DNA of 29,241 nt from Methylococcus sp. UBA6136 (GTDB taxonomy: Bacteria; Pseudomonadota; Gammaproteobacteria; Methylococcales; Methylococcaceae): NCBI GenBank assembly GCA_002423305.1, contig DIVI01000212.1, positions 1 through 29,241 of the forward strand. Direction: 5' to 3'. The notes under the pieces were generated by a model. It did not search any database, was not told the origin of the DNA, and saw only the letters and a list, made by a program, of their open reading frames with translations. Shown in pieces: positions 22,523 to 29,241 of the stretch (its first letter is position 1; each line of letters opens with the position of its first letter). The position numbers and the translations under genes are program-made.

Positions 22523-22578
22523 GGGTTGTTGGCCTTTGAATGGGCGGCTTGGGCAAACGCCGGGGCGTTCAATGTCAT
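22519..22578 (-). other. Possible small upstream ORF coupled to trpE
   Basis: An ATG at 22578 opens 19 codons (MTLNAPAFAQ...) whose TGA overlaps the trpE ATG as ATGA. It lies 17 bp after the gph stop and has only a weak Shine-Dalgarno-like AGAG. It has no Trp codons, so it is not an attenuator leader. It might couple translation of trpE to the gene before it, or be chance. Confidence 0.3.
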
Positions 22579-22595
22579 GGGAGCTCTTGCCTGAA

Positions 22596-23306
22596 TCAGC
22601 CGGTCACGGCTTCAGGCATCGGCTGAAGCGGGGCTGAATCCACCCAAGCGGGCAACTCGGCCAGGGACTCCAAAACGAGATCAGGCAACAGCACATCCAC
22701 GCCCTTGCCGCCATGGTAGCCGTAAGGCACGCAGGCCAGCATGAAACCGGCCCGGCGGGCCGCTTGCGCGTCAGCTGCCGAATCGCCCACCATCAGACTG
22801 TCGGCGGGCCTTACCCCCAGGCGCTCTCCGGTCTTGAGCAGGGGTTCGGGGTCGGGCTTGTTGTTTGTGAACTGATCGCCGGAAGCCACGGCATCGAAAT
22901 AATCAGCTATCCCCAACTGTTTGAGCAGGGAAAGCGTGAAACGAGAGTGCTTGTTGGTCACGCAAGCCAGATTCATGGGGTGTTGGCGAAGTGCCACGAG
23001 ACACTCCAGTGCGCCGTCGTAAAGCCGGGTCAGATGGCACAAATTGGCCTCATAAATCTCCATGTACAGGGCCAGTGCTTGAGAGAAACCTTCGGGATCG
23101 GCTTCCGGCCAATGCTCCCCGGTCAGGGCCCGCCTGACCAGCATGGGCATGCCGTTCCCGATCCACCCGCGTACCTTTGCCTCCCCCGCCGGCGGCCGAC
23201 CCAAGCGGGTCAGCATCTCGTCGATGGCGCGCGCCAAGTCCGGCGCGCTGTCGACCAGCGTGCCGTCCAGGTCAAAGACGATCAGTGATGGCCGCCGCCG
23301 CAGCAT
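22596..23306 (-). CDS. gph: Phosphoglycolate phosphatase
   Basis: This 236-residue HAD-family phosphatase hydrolyses 2-phosphoglycolate. Motif I is FDLDGTLVDSAPD with the nucleophile Asp (residues about 11-13); motif II is VTNKHSRF; motif III is the Lys in NNKPDPEPLLK; motif IV is MVGDSAADAQAARRAG. The cap domain is the typical four-helix one. The start ATG at 23306 lies inside the end of rpe, giving a 25-base overlap that also writes the Gly/Cys/His-rich end of Rpe. No later start exists that keeps motif I. It forms a tight unit with rpe and trpE; phosphoglycolate relevance is high if the organism fixes CO2 by the Calvin cycle (inference). Confidence 0.94.
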   Translation of the reverse strand: MLRRRPSLIVFDLDGTLVDSAPDLARAIDEMLTRLGRPPAGEAKVRGWIGNGMPMLVRRALTGEHWPEADPEGFSQALALYMEIYEANLCHLTRLYDGALECLVALRQHPMNLACVTNKHSRFTLSLLKQLGIADYFDAVASGDQFTNNKPDPEPLLKTGERLGVRPADSLMVGDSAADAQAARRAGFMLACVPYGYHGGKGVDVLLPDLVLESLAELPAWVDSAPLQPMPEAVTG

Positions 23307-24016
23307 CCGCCCGATTGCGCCTTGGGTGTCTCGGCCTTGGCCAACTCTTCACGCATGGCCTTGATGATGCTGTCGTAGCGATTTGGATCGCTGTCCTTGC
23401 CTGCGCCAAAGACGGCAGAGCCCGCAACGAAGGTATCGACGCCCGCTTCCGCCACTTCACGGATATTGGCCGGGCCGACGCCACCATCGATCTCCAGACG
23501 TATATCGCGGCCCGATGCCTTGATGATCTGGCTGACATGGCGCGCCTTGTCCAGCACATAAGGGATGAACTTCTGGCCACCGAAGCCCGGGTTGACCGAC
23601 ATCAGCAGGATCATGTCAATCTTGTCGAGCGTGTATTCCAGCACGTCAATCGGCGAAGCCGGGTTGAAGACCAGACCGGCCTTGCAACCGGATTCCTTGA
23701 TCAGGCCCAGCGTGCGATCGACATGTTCGGACGCTTCCGGATGGAACGTGATGTAGCTGGCACCTGCCTTGGCGAAATCGGGAATGATGCGGTCTACCGG
23801 CTTGACCATCAGATGCACGTCGATCGGCGCGGTCACGCCATACTTGCGGAGCGCCTCGCAGACCAGCGGGCCGATGGTGAGGTTGGGCACATAGTGGTTA
23901 TCCATGACATCAAAATGCACGACATCGGCACCGGCCTTGAGAACATTGGCCACTTCCTCACCCAGACGGGCAAAATCGGCGGACAGGATGGAGGGGGCAA
24001 TCCAAGGTGTATTCAT
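23282..24016 (-). CDS. rpe: Ribulose-phosphate 3-epimerase
   Basis: This 244-residue TIM-barrel enzyme interconverts ribulose 5-phosphate and xylulose 5-phosphate in the pentose-phosphate and Calvin cycles. Seen are APSILSADFARLGEEV, HFDVMDNHYVPNLTIGP with the metal-binding His and Asp, IDVHLMV, LMSVNPGFGGQKFIP, LEIDGGVGPANI and FVAGSAVFG. I start at ATG 24016 (MNTPWIAPS); a TTG at 24040 in frame is less likely. The tail adds GGCCGGGHH after AKAQS, beyond the usual end of the family. Its coding sequence overlaps gph by 25 bases. The divergent polA gene lies across a 262-bp gap with no evident strong promoter. Confidence 0.96.
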   Translation of the reverse strand: MNTPWIAPSILSADFARLGEEVANVLKAGADVVHFDVMDNHYVPNLTIGPLVCEALRKYGVTAPIDVHLMVKPVDRIIPDFAKAGASYITFHPEASEHVDRTLGLIKESGCKAGLVFNPASPIDVLEYTLDKIDMILLMSVNPGFGGQKFIPYVLDKARHVSQIIKASGRDIRLEIDGGVGPANIREVAEAGVDTFVAGSAVFGAGKDSDPNRYDSIIKAMREELAKAETPKAQSGGCCGGGHH

Positions 24017-24278
24017 ATGAGGAGCTCGCTCTAAAAACAAAAGCCGGTGCGTTCATCACGCCCCGGACCTGATTCAGACTTCGGTCCGGCCTCAACCCGG
24101 AATACCGCCAGCAAGGCCGAATCTGAAAGATGGGCTATTTTCACATTTGCCCCGGATGCGGGCAAGCAGCAGCCGGTCAACGCAGATTCGGTGCCTTGCA
24201 TTCTCCAGCCCTCCGGAATGGCCGCCAGAGTTGACTGCTAGAATTCCACTCCCGATTCCCCCCTTCCTCCCCGTCAGC

Positions 24279-26999
24279 ATGACCACCCACCCAAAAACGC
24301 TCGTTCTCGTTGATGGCTCGTCCTTTCTCTATCGCGCCTACCATGCCCTGCCGCCGCTGACCAATTCCCGCGGAGAGCCGACCGGGGCGGTTCTGGGTGT
24401 CACCAACATGTTGCGAAAGCTGATTTCGGCTCACGCGACGCCCCATGTCGGGGTGGTGTTCGATGCGCCGGGGCGAACCTTTCGGGACGACCTCTTCGAG
24501 CAATACAAATCACACCGCCCGCCCATGCCGGATGATTTGCGCAGCCAGATCGAACCGCTGCACGCCATCATCCGTGCCATGGGTCTGCCGCTGCTGATCG
24601 AGAGCGGGGTAGAGGCCGACGATGTGATCGGCACACTGGCATTGCGCGCTGCCGAGCAAGGCTATTTCGTCATCATCTCGACCGGCGACAAGGATATGGC
24701 GCAACTGGTGAGTGACCGCATTGTGCTGGAAAACTCGATGTATGACATTCGTCTCGACCAGGAGGGCGTCATCGCCAAGTTTGGCGTGCCGCCGGAACGC
24801 ATCGTCGACTACCTGGCGCTGGTCGGCGATACCTCGGACAACATTCCCGGCGTTCCCAAGGTCGGCCCAAAAACGGCGGCCAAGTGGCTGCAGGAATATG
24901 GTTCGCTGGATGCCATCATCGAGCAGGCTGATTCGGTGGGGGGCAAGGTCGGCGAGAACCTTCGCGCCACGTTGGACCAGATTCCCCTGTCCCGCCAGCT
25001 GGCCACCATCCGTTGCGACCTGAGCTTGCCGCTGACCCCTGATGAACTGAGTTCCACCGATCCCGACTTGAATGCACTTCGTGACTGGCTGAAGCGGATG
25101 GAATTCAATAGCTGGCTGCGGCAATTGGAGAATGGGGCCGAGTCCCCTGCCCCGTCGCCCCAAACCCAGGCGGCAGCAACCCCCGCCGCCAAAGGCCATT
25201 ACGAGACTGTGCTGACGGAAGCCGATCTGGATCGCTGGATCAGGCAACTCGAAACCGCCGAACTGTTCGCGTTCGACACGGAAACCACCAGCCTCGATTA
25301 CACCCAGGCAGCGATCGTCGGAGTGTCCTTCGCCGTGAAAGCGGGCGAAGCCGCCTATGTGCCGTTGGCGCACACCTACCCAGGCGCCCCCGCCCAACTG
25401 AATCGGGAGCATGTGCTCGAGCAACTGCGGCCGCTGCTGGAAGCGCCTGACCGGGGCAAGCTGGGACAACACCTCAAGTACGACGCCAACGTGCTGGCCA
25501 ATCATGGCATCACCTTGCGCGGCATGCGCCATGACACGATGCTTGAATCCTACGTCCTTAACAGCACCGCCACCCGTCATGACATGGATTCCCTGGCGAA
25601 CTTCTACCTGCAACACCAGACGATCTCTTACGAGGACGTGGCCGGCAAGGGCGCGAAACAGATCGGCTTCGACCAGGTGGGGCTGACCGAAGCAACCGAA
25701 TACGCTGCCGAGGATGCCGACGTCACGCTGCGCCTGCACGAAACCCTGTGGCCGCGACTGAACGCCGTACCTTCCCTGAAGCGGGTTTACGAAACCCTGG
25801 AAATACCGCTCATTCCCGTGCTGTCGCGCATCGAACGTACCGGCGTACTGGTGGATGTCTTCATGCTGGCGGAACAGAGCCGTGAATTGGCCGGGCGAAT
25901 GCTGGAACTGGAACGCGAGGCCCATGCCGTGGCTGGCAGCCCCTTTAATCTGGGTTCGCCCAAGCAGATTCAGACGGTGCTGTACGACAAGCTCAACCTG
26001 CCGGTACTTAAGAAAACACCGAAGGGCCAGCCTTCCACCGATGAATCGGTTCTGGCCGAACTCGCCGAACTGTACGACCTGCCCCGCCTTATTCTGGATT
26101 ACCGCTCCGTGTCGAAGCTGCGCTCCACCTATACGGAAAAGTTGCCGCAGCAGATCAATCCCCGCACGGGGCGAGTCCACACGTCCTACCATCAGGCCGT
26201 GGCCGCGACGGGACGGCTTTCATCGTCGGACCCCAACCTCCAGAACATTCCGGTGCGGACTGCGGAGGGGCGTCGCATTCGCCAGACCTTTATTGCGCCC
26301 AAGGGCCACAAGATCGTGGCGGCGGATTATTCGCAGATCGAGTTGCGCATCATGGCGCATTTTTCCGGCGACCCGAACCTGCGGCTCGCCTTCGCCGAGA
26401 ACGCCGATGTCCACCGTCATACCGCTGCCGAAGTGTTTGGGGTGAAGCCGGATGAAGTGTCGACCGATCAGCGACGGTCCGCCAAGGCGATCAACTTTGG
26501 ACTCATCTACGGCATGTCGGCTTTCGGACTGGCCAAGCAACTGGGCGTCGACCGGACCCTGGCACAAAGATACATCGACACTTACTTTGAGCGTTATCCC
26601 GGCGTCAAGGCGTTCATGGATCAAAGCCGGGAAACCGCGCGGGAAAAAGGCTATGTGGAAACCCTGATGGGTCGCCGTCTCTATGTGCCGGACATCCGCT
26701 CCCGCAATGGGCAAAGCCGTCAGTATGCCGAGCGGACCGCCATTAATGCGCCGATGCAGGGCACCGCCGCTGACATCATCAAGGCGGCCATGATTGCGGT
26801 GGATGAGTGGATACAATCGACCGAGGTGCCGGTGCGCATGATCATGCAGGTCCACGACGAGCTGGTTTTTGAGGTTGCCGAAGATTTCATCGACGAAGCA
26901 CGCGAGACCATTCGCGCCCTGATGGCCGGGGCAACAGAATTGTCCGTTCCACTGTTGGTGGATGTGGGTGTCGGGGATAACTGGGATGAAGCACACTGA
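24279..26999 (+). CDS. polA: DNA polymerase I
   Basis: This 906-residue polymerase handles repair synthesis, Okazaki primer removal and plasmid-type replication. The order is 5'-3' exonuclease (1 to about 290; LVLVDGSSFLYRAYHALPPL, GVEADDVIGTLA, LVGDTSDNIPGVP), 3'-5' proofreading exonuclease (about 320-510) with intact Asp333 and Glu335 in FDTETTSLD and YAAEDADVTLRLHE, and the polymerase domain. Motif A is VAADYSQIELRIMAHFSGD with Asp683; motif B is RRSAKAINFGLIYGMSAFG; motif C is QVHDELVF with Asp860 and Glu861. All catalytic residues are present. The start is ATG 24279 (MTTHPKTLVLVDG); the frame from 24147 adds an unlikely leader. No Shine-Dalgarno sequence is obvious there. Confidence 0.97.
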   Translation: MTTHPKTLVLVDGSSFLYRAYHALPPLTNSRGEPTGAVLGVTNMLRKLISAHATPHVGVVFDAPGRTFRDDLFEQYKSHRPPMPDDLRSQIEPLHAIIRAMGLPLLIESGVEADDVIGTLALRAAEQGYFVIISTGDKDMAQLVSDRIVLENSMYDIRLDQEGVIAKFGVPPERIVDYLALVGDTSDNIPGVPKVGPKTAAKWLQEYGSLDAIIEQADSVGGKVGENLRATLDQIPLSRQLATIRCDLSLPLTPDELSSTDPDLNALRDWLKRMEFNSWLRQLENGAESPAPSPQTQAAATPAAKGHYETVLTEADLDRWIRQLETAELFAFDTETTSLDYTQAAIVGVSFAVKAGEAAYVPLAHTYPGAPAQLNREHVLEQLRPLLEAPDRGKLGQHLKYDANVLANHGITLRGMRHDTMLESYVLNSTATRHDMDSLANFYLQHQTISYEDVAGKGAKQIGFDQVGLTEATEYAAEDADVTLRLHETLWPRLNAVPSLKRVYETLEIPLIPVLSRIERTGVLVDVFMLAEQSRELAGRMLELEREAHAVAGSPFNLGSPKQIQTVLYDKLNLPVLKKTPKGQPSTDESVLAELAELYDLPRLILDYRSVSKLRSTYTEKLPQQINPRTGRVHTSYHQAVAATGRLSSSDPNLQNIPVRTAEGRRIRQTFIAPKGHKIVAADYSQIELRIMAHFSGDPNLRLAFAENADVHRHTAAEVFGVKPDEVSTDQRRSAKAINFGLIYGMSAFGLAKQLGVDRTLAQRYIDTYFERYPGVKAFMDQSRETAREKGYVETLMGRRLYVPDIRSRNGQSRQYAERTAINAPMQGTAADIIKAAMIAVDEWIQSTEVPVRMIMQVHDELVFEVAEDFIDEARETIRALMAGATELSVPLLVDVGVGDNWDEAH

Positions 27000-27200
27000 T
27001 TGCCGACTGTATGATCTCTTTGCCGCATTGCGGGGGTGAGGTGACATCAAGGCGGCCTGACAATGACCAAAGTTCTCCCGGCTGATTCGTGAATAGGCAC
27101 TGGCCGCAGGGAAGCTCAAAGTAACCAGGAACCGCATAACGGCGCGCAACGAAGTACTCTACAATCCAGACTCGCACTCACAGACCGGAAAGCAGAACCG

Positions 27201-27782
27201 ATGAATCACCTCGCGCGGGAAGACGACACCACGGCTGAAACTTCGGCAGAAGCGGCGCCCAAACTCGACTCTCGCGACCTTCTGCTCGAGGCTTTCGTGG
27301 GGCCTAATGCCGCCCATTACCTCCTCGCCTGGGACGCCATGCAAGCACGGCGCTGGTCGTGGAACTGGTCGGCGTTTTTCTTTGGCGAAGGCTGGCTGCT
27401 ATATCGCAAGATGTATCTGTTAGCCATCCTCTTCAGCCTGGCCCGCCTGGCTGTGACCCCATACCTGAGCGCCATCACGCTCTTCAGCGATAGCCTGCTG
27501 AATCAAGCCATTCCCCTCATCTTTCCCTATACGATGATCCTTAATGTCGTCCTTGGGATTTACGCCAACCACCTTTACAGAATCCACGCTGAAAGCAAGA
27601 TCAGCGCCGCCACCGTGGAATTCAAACCCGAACGACGACTCCTGGCCGTTCAAACCAGGGGAGGCGTCAGTCTCCTGGCGCTGCTGTGGATGCCGGTGAT
27701 TGCCATCGTCGAACATATGGTGTTGTTTCTGATGGAAAATGATTACTCATTCCAATGGACGGAAATCACGCAATCTCTTTGA
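27201..27782 (+). CDS. DUF2628 membrane protein
   Basis: This 193-residue protein has the DUF2628 pattern: EAFVGPNAAHYLLAWDAM, then WSWNWSAFFFGEGWLLYRKMY, where the W-N-W-x-A-F-F-F-G block and the Y-R-K-M are characteristic. Further helices are FSLARLAVTPYL, IPLIFPYTMILNVVLGIYAN followed by HLYRIHA, and VSLLALLWMPVIAIVEHMV. Residues 1-25 are acidic and polar. The family's function is unknown. It lies 201 bp after polA and 70 bp before a small tail-anchored protein. A -10-like TACAAT at about 27161 precedes it, without a good -35. Confidence 0.78.
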   Translation: MNHLAREDDTTAETSAEAAPKLDSRDLLLEAFVGPNAAHYLLAWDAMQARRWSWNWSAFFFGEGWLLYRKMYLLAILFSLARLAVTPYLSAITLFSDSLLNQAIPLIFPYTMILNVVLGIYANHLYRIHAESKISAATVEFKPERRLLAVQTRGGVSLLALLWMPVIAIVEHMVLFLMENDYSFQWTEITQSL

Positions 27783-27852
27783 GCCTTACAATGATGACCG
27801 CATAAGCCCAAGACTCACCCGTAACAAAAACCAAGACTGAACGGAGAAAGAC

Positions 27853-28068
27853 ATGGCAGAAGCAGGCAAAACCCAGAAAAAACCTAAATCCAGCCCGGCA
27901 CCCAGCCATGAAGCGCCCAAGCTGTCCGACTTTCCGGCACTGGACGATCAGACCCTCACCAGACTCTTCAGCTGGCTGCATACCATTGATGATGTTCGCA
28001 TCGCCGGCCACCAGAACAAATTGCCCCGTTGGGTTTATGTCGTCGCCCTGCTCTGGATCATCTTCTGA
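27853..28068 (+). CDS. Small tail-anchored membrane protein, unknown
   Basis: This 71-residue protein starts after a good ribosome binding site (GGAGAAAG). It has a Lys/Pro-rich N-terminus (KTQKKPKSSPAPSHEAPK), a polar middle with FPALDDQTLTRLFSWLHTIDD, and a C-terminal hydrophobic helix (WVYVVALLWIIF) at the very end, typical of a tail anchor facing the cytoplasm. I do not recognise a family. It sits between a DUF2628 gene and a lipoprotein gene, 13 bp from the latter, so the three may form an operon. Confidence 0.6.
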   Translation: MAEAGKTQKKPKSSPAPSHEAPKLSDFPALDDQTLTRLFSWLHTIDDVRIAGHQNKLPRWVYVVALLWIIF

Positions 28069-28081
28069 AAAAAACAAACCC

Positions 28082-28456
28082 ATGCGAGAACACAAGAACA
28101 GAATCATGCGACTTTTCCTGCTGGTGGCACTGGCCCTTTCCATCAGTGCCTGTTCCTTTAAGCCCACCCTGGGCATGAGCTACAGCGACTTTGTTGACAT
28201 GTCGCAAGCCTCCATGCGCGGCAAACCCGAACTGGCCGAGTATGCGGGACCCAATGACTTTATGGTTCAGGTCGATAAACGCCAGACCAGCAAACGAATT
28301 CACGGGGTAGTTGGCAACAGCGAAGAGGATTTCTTCTACCTGTTCAGGAACGGACGACTTACGAGCATCATGACCGGGTCGCAATATGAGCGGATCAAGA
28401 CCAAACGAGATTTCATCCCGTCAAGGGAAACCGTTGAGTCAGCTGACGATTTTTGA
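28082..28456 (+). CDS. Predicted lipoprotein, unknown function
   Basis: The 124-residue product has a lipoprotein signal peptide with lipobox LSISAC, the lipidated Cys at residue 24 (MREHKNRIMRLFLLVALALS...). The mature part of about 100 residues is hydrophilic, with SYSDFVDMSQASMRG, DFMVQVDKRQ, and RIHGVVGNSEEDFFYLFRNGRL. I see no known family. An alternative ATG at 28106 would give a shorter signal (MRLFLLVALALSISAC) and is equally plausible. Residue +2 is Ser, which in E. coli allows outer-membrane sorting. It starts 13 bp after the preceding small gene. Confidence 0.68.
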   Translation: MREHKNRIMRLFLLVALALSISACSFKPTLGMSYSDFVDMSQASMRGKPELAEYAGPNDFMVQVDKRQTSKRIHGVVGNSEEDFFYLFRNGRLTSIMTGSQYERIKTKRDFIPSRETVESADDF

Positions 28457-28642
28457 GTGGGTTTGATTCGTGTTCGGGCCTCAATTGAGCATGATTTCCG
28501 GCATCAAAACCAACTTCTTTCAAAGCCTCTTCAGCATTATTTAAAAATACGGATTGTCATAACTTATCCATTGCGAGTGCTATTATATCCAAATAACAAG
28601 TGAATTTCCGCTTTTAAATCAACATCATAAAGGTTAGCTCTA

Positions 28643-29080
28643 CTAGGCTCTGCGGCCACTTACCGTTTCCGCACACACCCGGACAACACCGCCAACGACG
28701 AAGCCAAGCCAAATAACAAGCGGTCCCAGCACATCTTTGGCTTCGGGGTAGGCCAGTTGGGTCAGTGCCGTAATACTGACCACGGCGACCAATCGTAGTA
28801 GCGCGGAATAGGCCGCTGCGCTCAACAGCACCAGGAGGAGCACTACGGCAACGGTCACTTTTCTTGTCGGGGCAATCCATGCAGCCGCCTTGATAAACAC
28901 CCAAGATGCCAGTCCTGACAGGATGGCGACCTTGAAAATCTGCCCTGCCCCCAGCCCCCCTGAACTGCTGCCATCGGTCAGCAAACAGCTGCCGAATCCA
29001 AGCGCGACGCCCCATGTTCCCCAAACGAGCAAAACTATCCAACGCCCTGACTGAACCCAGAATGATTTGCGAATCTTCAA
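28643..29080 (-). CDS. Multi-helix membrane protein, unknown function
   Basis: This 145-residue frame encodes four hydrophobic segments: WIVLLVWGTWGVALGFGSCLL, IFKVAILSGLASWVFIKAAAW, VTVAVVLLLVLLSAAAYSALL, and VLGPLVIWLGFVVGGVVRV. The start codon is TTG at 29080 with no in-frame ATG upstream; MKIRKSFWVQSGRW has the basic residues expected before a first helix. Another overlapping frame (28614-29042) lacks this hydrophobic pattern. No homologous family is recognised. It is convergent with the lipoprotein gene, with an AT-richer 186-bp gap between them. Confidence 0.55.
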   Translation of the reverse strand: MKIRKSFWVQSGRWIVLLVWGTWGVALGFGSCLLTDGSSSGGLGAGQIFKVAILSGLASWVFIKAAAWIAPTRKVTVAVVLLLVLLSAAAYSALLRLVAVVSITALTQLAYPEAKDVLGPLVIWLGFVVGGVVRVCAETVSGRRA

Positions 29081-29241
29081 TTGAGTTGAGCTTTCAGCAT
29101 GACAACCAGTTTGTTGGATGGCCTCTCAAGACCTCAGGGTGACGAAGCCTTAAATGTTGAGACCCATGTTTTCACGCCCGATTGCGGTGAAACAGTAAGT
29201 CCTAACCGCCTTCGGCGATGACCCCATAAACGCTATCGCAG

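Noticed and set aside
22440..22600. trp attenuator leader before trpE
   Set aside because: No Trp-codon run and no terminator/antiterminator hairpins; the gene follows gph closely.
24510..26192. 560-residue frame antisense to polA
   Set aside because: It is a shadow of the high-GC polA coding sequence; it lacks recognisable domains, while the other strand encodes every polymerase I motif.
28614..29042. Alternative 142-residue frame in the last membrane-gene region
   Set aside because: It lacks hydrophobic segments, whereas the overlapping frame 28643-29080 gives four clean membrane helices.
29170..29192. Inverted repeat TTTCAC/GTGAAA near the window end
   Set aside because: A 6-bp stem with an 11-base loop and no T-tract or neighbouring gene that would give it a role.

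Overview
The window looks like a chromosomal segment of a high-GC (about 60% by eye) gammaproteobacterium that oxidises reduced sulfur compounds, of the Halothiobacillus/Guyparkeria/Acidithiobacillus kind. Three things point there: the gammaproteobacterial gene order rpe-gph-trpE, an Acidithiobacillus ferrooxidans-like sulfide:quinone oxidoreductase (SQR), and a bd-I oxidase with a long Q-loop. No rRNA, tRNA, insertion sequence, prophage or CRISPR array was seen. The genus is an inference.

Layout. (1) 1-930: a HigBA/RelE-type toxin-antitoxin pair between two copies of a REP-like palindromic repeat. (2) 934-2875: an outer-membrane DUF2490 protein and an HMA-SafE/DsbD-like membrane protein. (3) 2934-6284, minus strand: cydP-cydA-cydB-cydX, followed by a decayed N-terminal fragment of a CoA-disulfide-reductase-like flavoprotein. 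cydX is a very small gene, recovered here by direct translation. (4) 6588-15227, plus strand: a Crp/Fnr-family regulator, then tolC-like gene, psiE-like gene, RND adaptor, RND permease, DUF2892 gene and sqr, closed by a clear terminator. (5) 15386-17978, minus strand: an L,D-transpeptidase and a secreted protein with 28 cysteines. (6) 18157-24016, minus strand: aspS with a strong terminator, a GDT1/UPF0016 transporter, and rpe-gph-trpE. (7) 24279-28456, plus strand: polA, a DUF2628 protein, a small tail-anchored protein and a lipoprotein. (8) 28643-29080, minus strand: an unrecognised membrane protein.

How the parts may work together. The most interesting block is 2.9-15.3 kb. Cytochrome bd is known in other bacteria to resist sulfide inhibition, SQR removes sulfide, DUF2892 (the YgaP membrane domain) and CoA-disulfide reductases are linked to persulfide metabolism, and SafE/TauE-like proteins are sometimes linked to sulfite export. 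Here they lie on both sides of a Crp/Fnr regulator that lacks an FNR-type iron-sulfur cluster but has three cysteines. A 16-bp dyad, identical at 13 of 16 positions, sits just upstream of and overlapping the predicted -10 of both the cyd promoter and the tolC/RND/sqr promoter. I infer a sulfide- or redox-responsive regulon that couples respiration, sulfide oxidation and a tripartite efflux pump. The genes and dyads are seen; the regulatory link and the pump substrate are not proven.
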